Assembly (NCBI GenBank): GCA_000230955.3
Contig: CP007060.1
Location: 2,300,216 to 2,364,215 of the forward strand
From: Halobacterium sp. DL1
Lineage (GTDB): Archaea > Halobacteriota > Halobacteria > Halobacteriales > Halobacteriaceae
Direction of reading: 5' to 3'
Length of the DNA: 64,000 bases
The translations under genes were made by a program, and so were the position numbers. Shown here in pieces: positions 24,110 to 33,935 of this stretch. The notes under the pieces are model-generated. The model saw only the letters and a list, made by a program, of their open reading frames with translations, had not been told where the DNA came from and ran no database searches. Numbering within the stretch: the stretch's first letter is position 1; each line of letters opens with the position of its first letter.

Positions 24110-25914
24110 CAGATCAGGGCGCAGTGCCGGAGTTCGGCGACAGCGAGCGTCCACACGACGGCGAAGCGAACGAACAGGACGGAGCTGAGGACAGCCAGTC
24201 GGAGTCGACCGAGGACGCCGAACCCACGACCCGGACCGGCGCGGAGTCGGTCGTCGCGTCGCTGGAGACGGCCGGCGTCGACACCGTCTTCGGAGTTCAG
24301 GGCGGCGCCATCATGCCCGTCTACGACGCGCTGTACGACTCCGACCTCGGCCACGTGACGATGGCCCACGAGCAGGGTGCGGCCCACGCCGCCGACGCCT
24401 ACGGCTCGGTGACCGGGAAGCCGGGCATCTGCATGGCCACCTCCGGGCCGGGGGCGACGAACCTCGTCACCGGCATCGCCGACGCCGACATGGACTCCGA
24501 GCCGCTCGTCGCGCTGACGGGGCAGGTGCCGACCGACCTCGTCGGGAACGACGCGTTCCAGGAGACGGACACGATCGGCGTCACGACGCCCGTGACGAAG
24601 TCGAACTACTTCGCGTCCAGTTCCGACACCGTCGGCGAGGACGTGAGCACGGCGTTCGCGCTCGCCGAACACGGCCGGCAGGGGCCGACGCTCGTCGACC
24701 TGCCGAAAGACGTGACGCTGGGCGAGACGGAGGCCGAACCGACCGAGCCGTCGGTCCCGGACACCGTGAGCGTCCGCGAACACGCGAGTGACGAGGACGT
24801 GGCCGCCGCCGCCGAGACCATCGCCGACGCCGACCGACCCATCATTCTGGCGGGCGGCGGCGTCGTGAAGGGCGAGGCCACCGACGAGGTCCGGGCGTTC
24901 GCCACGGAACACGAGATTCCCGTCGTCACGACGATGCCGGGCATCGGCGCGTTCCCGGAGGACCACGACCTCGCTATGGAGATGGCGGGGATGCACGGCA
25001 CTGGCTACGCGAACATGGCGGTGACGATGACCGACTGCATGCTCGCGGTCGGCACGCGCTTCGACGACCGCCTGACCGGGGGCGTCGACTCGTTCGCGCC
25101 GGACGCGGAGCTCGTCCACGTCGACATCGACCCCGCGGAGATATCCAAGAACATCGAGGCCGACCACCCGCTGGTCGGGGACGCCAGTACTGTTATCGAG
25201 CAGTTGGCGGACGCGTTGCCGGCCTCCCCGGACACCGACGAGTGGGTCGCGCAGTGCGCCGAGTGGAAGACGGAGTACTCGATGGACTACGGAGTCCACG
25301 AGGACGGCCCGGTGAAACCCCAGTACGTCGTCGAGACCGTCGACGCGGCCACGGACGACGACACCGTCGTCACAACCGGTGTCGGCCAGCACCAGATGTG
25401 GGCGTGCCAGTACTGGACGTACACGCAGCCCCGGACGTGGATCTCCTCCCACGGCCTCGGCACGATGGGGTACGGGCTGCCCGCGGCCATCGGCGCGCGC
25501 GTCGCCGCCGACGACGACCAGTCGGTCGTCTGCTTCGACGGCGACGGCTCGTTCATGATGACCTGCCAGGAGCTGGTCGTCGCGGTGCGCGAACAGCTCG
25601 ACATCACGGTGTTCGTGCTGAACAACGAGGCCATCGGGATGGTCCGGCAGTGGCAGGACGCGTTCTTCGAGGGGCGCCGGATGGCCTCGGAGTACCCCTG
25701 GGTGCCGAAGTTCGACAAGCTCGCCGAGGCGTTCGGCGCCACCGGCTTCCGCATCGAGGAGTACGACGACGTGCCGGACACCGTCGAGGCGGCGCTCGCC
25801 GTCGACGGCCCGTCCGTCGTGGACGTCTACATCGACCCCGCGGAGAACGTCTACCCGATGGTTCCCTCGGGCGGCGACAACGGCCAGTTCGCGCTCTCGG
25901 AGGACCAGCTATGA
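24106..25914 (+). CDS. ilvB: Acetolactate synthase, large (catalytic) subunit
   Basis: A 602-aa thiamine-diphosphate enzyme that condenses two pyruvates, or pyruvate and 2-oxobutyrate, in valine/leucine/isoleucine synthesis. Residues 1-45 are an acidic low-complexity extension. The Pyr domain follows with the catalytic Glu in MAHEQGAAHAADAYG, a central domain, and the ThDP domain with CFDGDGSFMMTCQELVVAV and FVLNNEAIGMVRQWQ. The next gene, ilvN, overlaps by ATGA. Expression is probably governed by the leader region upstream. Confidence 0.97.
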   Translation: MTDQGAVPEFGDSERPHDGEANEQDGAEDSQSESTEDAEPTTRTGAESVVASLETAGVDTVFGVQGGAIMPVYDALYDSDLGHVTMAHEQGAAHAADAYGSVTGKPGICMATSGPGATNLVTGIADADMDSEPLVALTGQVPTDLVGNDAFQETDTIGVTTPVTKSNYFASSSDTVGEDVSTAFALAEHGRQGPTLVDLPKDVTLGETEAEPTEPSVPDTVSVREHASDEDVAAAAETIADADRPIILAGGGVVKGEATDEVRAFATEHEIPVVTTMPGIGAFPEDHDLAMEMAGMHGTGYANMAVTMTDCMLAVGTRFDDRLTGGVDSFAPDAELVHVDIDPAEISKNIEADHPLVGDASTVIEQLADALPASPDTDEWVAQCAEWKTEYSMDYGVHEDGPVKPQYVVETVDAATDDDTVVTTGVGQHQMWACQYWTYTQPRTWISSHGLGTMGYGLPAAIGARVAADDDQSVVCFDGDGSFMMTCQELVVAVREQLDITVFVLNNEAIGMVRQWQDAFFEGRRMASEYPWVPKFDKLAEAFGATGFRIEEYDDVPDTVEAALAVDGPSVVDVYIDPAENVYPMVPSGGDNGQFALSEDQL

Positions 25915-26537
25915 GCGAGCGACAGGACCAGCAGGGCCTGCGAGGGCCGGCCCCGGAGGACCGCCAGCGACCCGCGGGCCGCCGGAACGCCCAGGGCATC
26001 CGCATCGACCCGGAGGCGGAGGCCGAACACCCGCCACGACGCACCGTCATCTCCGCGCTCGTCGAGCACGAGCCGGGGGTGCTGGCGCGGGTCTCCGGGC
26101 TGTTCAGCCGGCGGCAGTTCAACATCGAGTCGCTGACCGTCGCGGACACCCAGAACGACGACTGGGCGCGCATCACCGTCGTCGTCGAGGAACCGGACCC
26201 CGGCATCGACCAGGTGGAGAAGCAACTCGAGAAGGTCGTCCCCGTCATCCACGTCCGCGAACTCGAGGCCGACGCGGTCACGCGGGAGCTCGTGGTGGTG
26301 AAGGTGGACGCGGACCGACCGAACGAGGTCCACGCCATCACGGAGATGTACAGCGGGAAGACCCTCGACGCCGGACCGCGAACGATCACGGTCGAGTTGA
26401 CCGGCGACGAGCAGAAGATAGACGACGCCATCGACGCCTTCCGTCAGTTCGGCATCCGCGAGATAGCGCGGACCGGACAGACGGCGCTGGCGCGTGGTGA
26501 GACCAAGACAGCAGTCGTTCCAGATTACCTTAAATGA
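25911..26537 (+). CDS. ilvN: Acetolactate synthase, small (regulatory) subunit
   Basis: A 208-aa regulatory partner of IlvB. After an acidic/basic N-terminal extension of about 40 residues, an ACT domain begins at [33 protein letters not shown], the usual valine-binding domain, and a C-terminal ALS small-subunit domain ends at about residue 190. It starts at 25911, overlapping the ilvB stop, and its own stop overlaps ilvC (26534). Confidence 0.96.
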   Translation: MSERQDQQGLRGPAPEDRQRPAGRRNAQGIRIDPEAEAEHPPRRTVISALVEHEPGVLARVSGLFSRRQFNIESLTVADTQNDDWARITVVVEEPDPGIDQVEKQLEKVVPVIHVRELEADAVTRELVVVKVDADRPNEVHAITEMYSGKTLDAGPRTITVELTGDEQKIDDAIDAFRQFGIREIARTGQTALARGETKTAVVPDYLK

Positions 26538-27601
26538 CAGACTCAGATTTCACGCAGCCAGTGTACCACGAATCGGACGCAGACCGACGCTACATCGACG
26601 ACAAGACCGTCGCCGTACTCGGCTACGGTAGCCAGGGTCACGCCCACGCGCAGAACCTCGCGGACAGCGGCGTCGACGTCGTCGTCGGCCTGCGCGAAGA
26701 CTCCTCCTCGCGGTCGGCCGCCGAGGCCGACGGCCTGCGCGTCGAGACGCCGACGCAGGCGGCCAGCGAGGCCGACGTCGTCTCGGTGCTCGTGCCGGAC
26801 ACCGTCCAGCCGTCGGTGTTCGAGGCCATCGAACCGGAACTGGACGCCGGCGACACCCTCCAGTTCGCGCACGGCTTCAACATCCACTACGGCCAGATCG
26901 AACCGCCGGAGAACGTCGACGTGACGATGATCGCGCCGAAGGCGCCGGGCCACCTCGTGCGCCGGAACTACGAGAGCGGCCAGGGGACGCCCGCGCTGCT
27001 CGCGGTGTACCAGGACGCGACCGGCGACGCCCAGCAGGAGGCCCTCGCCTACGCCCACGCGCTCAGTTGCGCCCGCGCGGGCGTCGTGGAGACGACGTTC
27101 CGCGAGGAGACCGAGACCGACCTGTTCGGCGAGCAGGCCGTCCTCTGTGGCGGCATCTCGGAGCTCGCGAAGATGGGGTACGAGACGCTCGTCGACGCCG
27201 GCTACAGCCCCGAGATGGCGTACTTCGAGTGCCTGAACGAGATCAAGCTCATCGTCGACCTGATGTACGAGGGGGGACTGGGCGCGATGTGGGACTCCGT
27301 CTCGGACACCGCCGAGTACGGCGGGGTCACTCGCGGCGAGTCGGTCATCGACGACTCCGTCCGCGAGAACATGGAAGAGGTCCTCGAACAGGTCCAGAAC
27401 GGCGAGTTCGCCACCGAATGGGTGTCGGAGAATCAGGCCGGCCGTCCCTCCTACCGCCAGCGCCGCAAGGCCGAACAGAACCACGAGATCGAGGACGTCG
27501 GCGAACGCCTCCGCGCGCTGTTCGCGTGGGCCGACGAGGAGACCAACGAGGAGAATTCCGAGGAGCGGGAGCGGGAGTCGGGGGTGTCCGCCGATGACTG
27601 A
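26534..27601 (+). CDS. ilvC: Ketol-acid reductoisomerase
   Basis: A 355-aa NADP-dependent class I KARI that isomerises and reduces acetolactate or acetohydroxybutyrate. The N-terminal Rossmann motif is [17 protein letters not shown]; the knotted catalytic domain has [32 protein letters not shown] and [18 protein letters not shown] with the metal-binding Asp/Glu residues. The C-terminal 25 residues are an extra Glu-rich tail. It overlaps the ilvN stop and the next small gene by a few bases. Confidence 0.97.
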   Translation: MTDSDFTQPVYHESDADRRYIDDKTVAVLGYGSQGHAHAQNLADSGVDVVVGLREDSSSRSAAEADGLRVETPTQAASEADVVSVLVPDTVQPSVFEAIEPELDAGDTLQFAHGFNIHYGQIEPPENVDVTMIAPKAPGHLVRRNYESGQGTPALLAVYQDATGDAQQEALAYAHALSCARAGVVETTFREETETDLFGEQAVLCGGISELAKMGYETLVDAGYSPEMAYFECLNEIKLIVDLMYEGGLGAMWDSVSDTAEYGGVTRGESVIDDSVRENMEEVLEQVQNGEFATEWVSENQAGRPSYRQRRKAEQNHEIEDVGERLRALFAWADEETNEENSEERERESGVSADD

Positions 27602-27866
27602 GCGAACGATGCGGAGCGTCAGTCAGCGGAACCCGGCCGACCGCGAGAACGTCTTCGGGCGCGTGTTCCGACGCGGGCCGACCGTCGCCACCGACGGTGG
27701 CCAGCGGGAGGGCGCAGAGAGCGCCGAGGACGATGACGAGGAGCGCTCGCCGGGCGAACAGACGATGAAGGACGTCGACCAGACCCCGCCGGACGAGGCC
27801 GAGGGCGCCAATCGTGTCTGGAAGCGCGGCGGCGAGCCACCCGTACCGGAGACGGCAGAGGAGTAA
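27594..27866 (+). CDS. Unknown 90-aa protein inserted in the ilv-leu operon
   Basis: A 90-aa hydrophilic protein with no motif I recognise; the middle is Asp/Glu-rich and the C-terminus reads [20 protein letters not shown]. It starts at 27594, overlapping the ilvC stop by 8 nt, and stops 3 nt before leuC, so it is translated within the operon. It may be a small regulatory or assembly factor for the pathway, but nothing in the sequence proves this. A later Met at 27609 is an alternative start. Confidence 0.65.
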   Translation: MTERTMRSVSQRNPADRENVFGRVFRRGPTVATDGGQREGAESAEDDDEERSPGEQTMKDVDQTPPDEAEGANRVWKRGGEPPVPETAEE

Positions 27867-27869
27867 TCG

Positions 27870-29291
27870 ATGAGCGAAGGTACGCTGTACGACAAGGTGT
27901 GGGACCGGCACGCGGTGACCGAACTGCCGACGGGGCAGACACAGCTGTTCGTGGGGCTCCACCTCGTCCACGAGGTGACGAGTCCGCAGGCGTTCGGGAT
28001 GCTCGAGGAGCGCGGCCTCAAGGTGGCGTTCCCCGAGCACACACACGCGACTGTCGACCACATTGTGCCGACCGCCGACCAGTCGCGGCCGTACGAGGGT
28101 GCCGCCGAGGAGATGATGACCGAACTCGAAGAGAACGTCCGCAGGACGGGCATCGAGTTCGACGACCCGACGACGGGCCGGCAGGGCATCGTCCACGTGG
28201 TCGGCCCGGAGCAGGGGCTCACCCAGCCCGGGAAGACCATCGTCTGTGGCGACTCCCACACCGCGACCCACGGCGCGTTCGGCGCGCTCGCCTTCGGCAT
28301 CGGCACCTCCCAAATCCGGGACGTGCTCGCCACCGGCTGCATCGCCATGGAGAAGCAGAAGGTCCGCCGCATCGAGGTGACCGGCGAACTCGGCGAGGGC
28401 GTCACGGCGAAGGACGTCATCCTGGCGGTCATCCGGAAACTCGGCACCGACGGCGGCGTCGGCTACGTCTACGAGTACGGCGGCCCCGCCATCGAGGAGA
28501 TGGAGATGGCCGGCCGGATGAGCATCTGCAACATGAGCATCGAGGGTGGCGCCCGCGCGGGGTACGTCAACCCCGACGAGACCACCTACGACTACCTCGA
28601 GGGCCGCGAGAAGGTCCCCGAGGGCGAGGCATTCGACGAACTGAAAGCGTACTGGGAGTCGATCCGCTCCGAGGAGGACGCGACCTACGACGACGTAGTG
28701 GAGATTGACGGGAGCGAACTCGAACCCACCGTGACGTGGGGGACGACGCCTGGGCAGAGCGTCGGTATCTCCGAGGCGATTCCAGCGCCCGAGGACATGC
28801 CGGCCGGGAAGCAGGACGTGGCGCGGAACTCCCAGGCGCACATGGGCGTCGAACCGGGCGACACGATGGACGGCTACCCGGTCGACGTGGCGTTCCTGGG
28901 CTCGTGTACGAACGCCCGACTGCCGGACCTCCGCGCTGCCGCGGAGGTCGTCCGCGGCCGCGAGGTCCACGACGACGTCCGCGCGATGGTCGTCCCCGGC
29001 AGCCAGCGCGTGAAGGCCGCCGCTGAGGCCGAGGGCCTCGACGAGGTGTTCACCGAGGCGGGCTTCGACTGGCGCGGCGCCGGCTGTTCGATGTGCCTCG
29101 GGATGAACGAGGACCAACTGGAGGGCGCGGAGGCGTGTGCGTCCTCCTCGAACCGGAACTTCGTCGGGCGGCAGGGCTCGAAGGAGGGGCGGACGGTGCT
29201 GATGAGTCCGCCGATGGTCGCCGCCGCCGCGGTGACCGGCGAGGTCACCGACGTGCGCGAACTGGCTCCCCGGGAGGAGGTCCAGCAATGA
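27870..29291 (+). CDS. leuC: 3-Isopropylmalate dehydratase, large subunit
   Basis: A 473-aa aconitase-family subunit that isomerises 2- and 3-isopropylmalate. The [4Fe-4S] cysteines are in FLGSCTNAR and [14 protein letters not shown]; the active-site segment [24 protein letters not shown] is intact. The length is full for the bacterial-type LeuC. It begins 3 nt after the 90-aa gene and overlaps leuD by ATGA (29288). Confidence 0.96.
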   Translation: MSEGTLYDKVWDRHAVTELPTGQTQLFVGLHLVHEVTSPQAFGMLEERGLKVAFPEHTHATVDHIVPTADQSRPYEGAAEEMMTELEENVRRTGIEFDDPTTGRQGIVHVVGPEQGLTQPGKTIVCGDSHTATHGAFGALAFGIGTSQIRDVLATGCIAMEKQKVRRIEVTGELGEGVTAKDVILAVIRKLGTDGGVGYVYEYGGPAIEEMEMAGRMSICNMSIEGGARAGYVNPDETTYDYLEGREKVPEGEAFDELKAYWESIRSEEDATYDDVVEIDGSELEPTVTWGTTPGQSVGISEAIPAPEDMPAGKQDVARNSQAHMGVEPGDTMDGYPVDVAFLGSCTNARLPDLRAAAEVVRGREVHDDVRAMVVPGSQRVKAAAEAEGLDEVFTEAGFDWRGAGCSMCLGMNEDQLEGAEACASSSNRNFVGRQGSKEGRTVLMSPPMVAAAAVTGEVTDVRELAPREEVQQ

Positions 29292-29896
29292 GCGGTCCCG
29301 CCGACACCGTCCGCGAGGTATCGGGGACGGGCGTCCCCGTTCGCGGGAACGACATCGACACGGACCAGATCATCCCGGCGCGCTTCCTGAAGGTCGTCAC
29401 GTTCGACGGCCTCGGGCAGTTCGCGTTCTTCGACCAGCGGTTCACGGACGACGACGAGCAGAAGGACCACCCGTTCAACGAGGAGCGCTACCAGGGCGCC
29501 TCGGTGCTCGCGGTGAATGCGAACTTCGGCTGTGGCTCCTCTCGTGAACACGCGCCACAGGCGCTGATGCGGTGGGGAATCGACGCCGTCGTCGGTGAGT
29601 CATTCGCCGAGATCTTCGCGGGGAACTGCCTCGCGCTCGGCATCCCCACGGTCACCGCCGACGCCGAGGACGTGCAAGCGCTCCAGGACTGGATCGCCGC
29701 GAACCCGGACGACGAGGTAGAGGTCGACGTCGCCGCAGAGGAGATCCGATACGGCGACACGACCGTCGACGCGACTGTGGACGACGCACAGCGGCGTGCG
29801 CTCGTCGACGGCGTCTGGGACACGACCGCGCTGATGGGGTCGAACGAGCAAGCAGTGCGCGAGACTCGCGCCTCCCTCCCCTACACCGATGACTGA
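29288..29896 (+). CDS. leuD: 3-Isopropylmalate dehydratase, small subunit
   Basis: A 202-aa swivel-domain partner of LeuC. Signature segments are [16 protein letters not shown] near the N-terminus and [22 protein letters not shown] with the substrate-specificity residues, followed by [10 protein letters not shown]. It overlaps leuC (ATGA) and leuB (8 nt). Confidence 0.96.
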   Translation: MSGPADTVREVSGTGVPVRGNDIDTDQIIPARFLKVVTFDGLGQFAFFDQRFTDDDEQKDHPFNEERYQGASVLAVNANFGCGSSREHAPQALMRWGIDAVVGESFAEIFAGNCLALGIPTVTADAEDVQALQDWIAANPDDEVEVDVAAEEIRYGDTTVDATVDDAQRRALVDGVWDTTALMGSNEQAVRETRASLPYTDD

Positions 29897-30854
29897 GGAG
29901 ATCCTGGTCATCCCGGGCGACGGCATCGGCGCGGAGGTTCTGCCTGTCGCCGTCGACGTGCTGGACGCCGTCGGCGACTTCGAATTCGTCCGCGCGGACG
30001 CGGGCGACGCGGTCGCCGCCGAGACCGGCACGGCGCTACCCGAGGAGGCGCGGGCGGCAGCCGAATCGGCCGACGCGACGCTGTTCGGTGCGGCCGGCGA
30101 GACTGCCGCGGACGTCGTTCTGCCGCTCCGCGCGGCAGTGGACTCGTTCGTGAACGTCCGACCGGCGCGTGCCTACCCTGGAGTGGAGGCAGTCAAGCCG
30201 GAGACTGACCTCGTCTTCCTCCGGGAGAACTCGGAGGGCGTCTACGGCGGCCACGAGGCCACGCTCGCCGACGGCGTGGCGACGACGACCCGCGTCATCA
30301 CCAGAACGGCCACGGAGCGCCTCGCGGAATACGCCTGTGAGTTCGCACCGGAGGGGTTCACCATCGCCCACAAGGCCAACGTGATGCGGGAGACCGACGG
30401 CCTGTTCCTGGAGACGGTCGAGCGGGTCGCCGAGGAGCGAGGCGTTCCGACGCAGGCCGAACTGATGGACGCGATGGCGACGCACCTCGTGCAGTCCCCC
30501 GAGGACTACGACACGGTGGTCTGTCCGAATCTTGCGGGCGACGTGCTCTCGGACCTGGCGGCCGGCCTCGTCGGTGGTCTGGGTCTCCTCCCGTCGGCGA
30601 ACGTCGGCCCGGAGCGTGCACTGTTCGAACCGGTCCACGGCTCCGCGCCGGACATCGCAGGGAAGGGCGTGGCGAACCCGACGGCGGCGGTGCTGTCGGC
30701 CGCGATGCTGCTGGAGTTCTTCGACTACGACGAGGACGGACAGCGCGTCCGGACAGCGGTCGAGCACGTGCTCGCGGAGGGGCCGCGGACGCCCGACGTC
30801 GGCGGCGAGGCGACCACCGAGGAAATGGGCGCCGCGCTGCTCGACCGACTCTGA
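29889..30854 (+). CDS. leuB: 3-Isopropylmalate dehydrogenase
   Basis: A 321-aa enzyme that oxidatively decarboxylates 3-isopropylmalate to 2-oxoisocaproate. It has the family's N-terminal [10 protein letters not shown], the substrate Arg/Tyr segment [26 protein letters not shown], and the signature [27 protein letters not shown]. At 321 aa it is slightly shorter than bacterial LeuB, as in other archaeal forms. It is the last gene of the run. Confidence 0.95.
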   Translation: MTEEILVIPGDGIGAEVLPVAVDVLDAVGDFEFVRADAGDAVAAETGTALPEEARAAAESADATLFGAAGETAADVVLPLRAAVDSFVNVRPARAYPGVEAVKPETDLVFLRENSEGVYGGHEATLADGVATTTRVITRTATERLAEYACEFAPEGFTIAHKANVMRETDGLFLETVERVAEERGVPTQAELMDAMATHLVQSPEDYDTVVCPNLAGDVLSDLAAGLVGGLGLLPSANVGPERALFEPVHGSAPDIAGKGVANPTAAVLSAAMLLEFFDYDEDGQRVRTAVEHVLAEGPRTPDVGGEATTEEMGAALLDRL

Positions 30855-31059
30855 ACGGTCCCACTAGTTCTTCGGTCTGGTCAGGGAACGCTACCGGTGG
30901 GGCTGACAGGCGACGCGCTGCGGGTCGAAGACTGTCCCGCGACGGTGCGCCGCACGACCGCGGGTCGCCGCGGTCCGATTTCTACATCACGGGCCGCAGT
31001 GCTCCCGGCTTCGTACTTCAACCCTCGCAGACGACAGCGTGTCGTGAGGAGTCCCTGGA

Positions 31060-31935
31060 CTACAGAATAGTCGTCCCGTTCCCGATTGCGGTGGGGTAGG
31101 ACGTGGCGTCGACGCCGGCGCTCTCGAACCCCTCGACGAGCGCGCTGGCGACGCGCCGGCGGTCGCCCGTCCGGCAGACCGCGAGGACGGCGGGACCGGC
31201 GCCGCTGATGGTGACGCCCGTCGCGCCAGCGTTGCGCGCGGCCTCGCAGGCGGCGTCGTAGCCGTCGACGAGTGCCGCCCGAGCGGGCGTCACGAGGTGC
31301 TCTTCGAGGCCACGACCGACCTGCGCCGGGTCGTCGTGACACATCCCGACTGTGAGCGTCGCCGCGGCTCCAACCGTCTCTACGAGGTCCTCGATGGATG
31401 CGGACTGCGGGACGACGTCGCGTGCGTCGCGCGTCGAGACCACGATCTCCGGGAGGCAGACGACCAGCGGGACGTCCGCGTCGACCTGCTCAATGCCGTC
31501 GTCACGGACCACCGTGAACCCGCCGAGGATGGCTGGCGCGACGTTGTCCGCGTGGGCGTCTCCCGAGGCGGCGGCCTCCCCCTCGGCGGCGATACGGACG
31601 AGCTCCTCGGGTGTGTGCTGGCGGTCGTACAGCGCGTCGAGGGCGACGGCTGCCCCGGCGGCGCTCGACGCCGACGAACCGAGCCCTGAGGACGGCCGGA
31701 CGCCCTTGTCGATGTGGATGTGGGCGGGCGCGTCGAGAGCCTCCGCGACGACGCCTGCGGTGTTCTTCTTCGGGTCCTCGGGGACGTACTGGGCGCCCAT
31801 CCCCGTCACTTCGATGGTCGTCTCGGCGGCGCGCTCGACGCGAACGACGTCCGCCGGCCGGTCGAGGGCCACCCCGAACACGTCGAACCCGCTGCCGAGG
31901 TTGGCGCTCGTCGCCGGCGCGCGGACGGTAATCAT
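31060..31935 (-). CDS. thrB: Homoserine kinase
   Basis: A 291-aa GHMP-family kinase that phosphorylates homoserine for threonine synthesis. The ATP-binding motif is RPSSGLGSSASSAAGAAVAL, with the N-terminal RAPATSANLGSGFDVFGVAL and C-terminal TGVTISGAGPAVLAV. It is convergent to the leu genes with a 205-nt gap that holds nothing I recognise. Threonine feeds isoleucine synthesis, so the neighbourhood is metabolically related. The Met at 31935 is preferred over one nine codons earlier. Confidence 0.94.
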   Translation of the reverse strand: MITVRAPATSANLGSGFDVFGVALDRPADVVRVERAAETTIEVTGMGAQYVPEDPKKNTAGVVAEALDAPAHIHIDKGVRPSSGLGSSASSAAGAAVALDALYDRQHTPEELVRIAAEGEAAASGDAHADNVAPAILGGFTVVRDDGIEQVDADVPLVVCLPEIVVSTRDARDVVPQSASIEDLVETVGAAATLTVGMCHDDPAQVGRGLEEHLVTPARAALVDGYDAACEAARNAGATGVTISGAGPAVLAVCRTGDRRRVASALVEGFESAGVDATSYPTAIGNGTTIL

Positions 31936-31974
31936 GTCACGACGTAGCGGAGGGGCCCGCAAAAGCGTAGCGGA

Positions 31975-32041
31975 GTGCGCGGTCGAGCGAAGCGAGGCCG
32001 CGGAACGAGCGAGCGGGGAGGAACGACCCGCGAGCCGTGCG
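31975..32041 (+). repeat. GC-rich dispersed repeat, copy B
   Basis: Begins GTGCGCGGTCGAGCGAAGCG and ends CCCGCGAGCCGTGCG, matching 22327-22400 in reverse orientation. It lies between homoserine kinase and the end of the histidine-kinase pseudogene. Confidence 0.5.
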
Positions 32042-32100
32042 AACGGCGGCAGGGAGGCACCAGGCTGGCGAGCGGTAAGCGCACCGAATCGCGCTGTCGA

Positions 32101-33852
32101 TCACTCGACCGTGACGTCGAACCGGGTACCCTCGCCCGCCGCGGTCGTCAACGAGAGGCCCCAGCCGTGGGCGTCGGCGACCTCCTGGACGATTGCGAGA
32201 CCGAAGCCGGTGCCGTCCTCGCTGGTGGTCTACCCCCGCTCGAAGACGTGCTCGCGTTCGTCCCGGGGGATGCCGGGGCCGTCGTCCGCGACGAAGAACC
32301 CGTCGTCGGTGGTGCCGACGGTGACGGTTACGCTGCCTGTCGGCGCCCCATCTGGGCTCGTGGTTCCGTGTTCGACGGCGTCCCGCCGAGTGTTCGAGGC
32401 GGGTCTCGGGGAGCCGTGCTCCACGGCGTCACCAGAACGCCCCGCGTTCTGGTTGCCTGTCGAACCGTGTTCGACAGCGTTCCGGAAGAGGTTCTCCAGC
32501 AGGCGGAGCAACGCGGTCTCGTCGGCGACCACCGGGCCGTCGTTCTGCACGTCGAGGGTCGCGTCTGCGTCCATCGTGTCGACAGCGTCCCACGCCGTCC
32601 TTGCAACCTCCGCCAGCGACACCGTCTCGCCGTCGACGTCGGTGTCGCCCTCCCGGGCGAGCGTGAGCAGGTCCTCGATGATGCGTTCCATACGGTCGAG
32701 GGCGGCGTCGACCGTCTCGAAGTGGGCGTCGTCGCCACTCTCGCGGCCGAGTTCGAGGTGGCCGCGCGCGACGTTCAGCGGGTTCCGGAGGTCGTGGCTG
32801 ACGACACTGGCGAACTCCTCCAGACGCTCCTCGCGGACCTGTCGGTCGGTGACGTCCTGGAGGAGGACGACCCTGCCGGTGCGCGCCCCCGACTGGTCGA
32901 CGGACGTGACGGACACCTCGTAGGTCCGGGGCTCGCCAGCGTGGACGTATTCGCACTCGTAGGCCCCCGGCGTCCGCCAGCAGTCGTCGCCGAGTACTGG
33001 CGTGAGCGCGTCGCTGGCGAGCGACCCGACGGGTGCACCGACGACGTCGCGGCCGGCGGGGTTCGCGGCCACGACGCGGTCGTCGTCGTCAATCACGAAC
33101 ACCGGCCGGTCGAGTTGCCTGACGACCGTCTCCCAGGCGATTGGGGTGAGGGTGAACAGTTCGTTGCGGGCGACGCTCCACGCGACGACGCCCGCGGTGA
33201 CGACGAAGGCGAGCACCGGGAGATTCAGCGACGGAATCGGGTTCATGCCCGAGATGTAGACGAGTCCCGCGACCGCCGGGGCGAGCGCGCCGACGAGGAG
33301 CGCCGTCGTCTGCCGGCTGTAGAGGTCGACGGCGTGCGAGCGGTGGCGGACGAGCAGCCACACGGTCGCGGCGACCAGCGAGTAGACGTACGCCATGAAC
33401 CCGTAGAAGACGGGGCCGTGGTCGGTCTCCAGCGCCACGAACGCGCCGAGGTCGACCGTCTCCACGCCCTCCCACACGAGGTGCGAGGCGGGGTAGGCGA
33501 GGACGAGTGCGAACACGACGACAGGCGGCGTGGCGAGCACCACCCATCGGCGCCGCGTGAGCAGGTCGTCGTAGCCGACGTACGCGAGGATGTACGCGAA
33601 CCAGAGCAACGGGACGGAGACGTTCCCGAGGTACTGGACGCGGGCGAACAGCACCTGGGCGCTCGTCGTCGTCACGGTGAGTTCGGCGGCGTAGCCCAGC
33701 ATCCACACCCCCGTCGCGACCATCAGCGGCACCGCCACCCGGTCGCCCCGGGCGCGGGTGCCGGACTGACGCACGAGGTAGGCGCTGAACGCCACGAACG
33801 CCAGCCCGCATACGGCGAGCGGCAGCGTGTACGGGGTCGCCTGGAACGCCAT
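32101..33852 (-). pseudogene. Sensor histidine kinase interrupted by one in-frame TAG
   Basis: The frame from 33852 encodes seven membrane helices (7TM sensor), a PAS domain, HisKA with the phosphoacceptor in VVSHDLRNPLNVARGH and the HATPase N-box LFRNAVEHGS. At 32230-32232 a TAG replaces the expected Tyr codon in [15 protein letters not shown]. The frame continues perfectly after it for 42 codons ([20 protein letters not shown] ... FDVTVE) to a TGA at 32101. The stop removes the G2 ATP-binding segment, so the 540-aa product is probably inactive unless read through or unless the base is an error. Confidence 0.8.
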
Positions 33853-33935
33853 ACCCTCCGCAAAGCACGGCCCCCTCAAAGCGGTGGCGGCCCCGGACCG
33901 TAACGCTAACACGGAATCCAGCCCGATGATGTGTC

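Noticed and set aside
32230-32232. TAG as a pyrrolysine codon in the histidine kinase
   Set aside because: Pyrrolysine belongs to some methanogens and a few other lineages, not to known haloarchaea; a Tyr codon mutated to stop is simpler.
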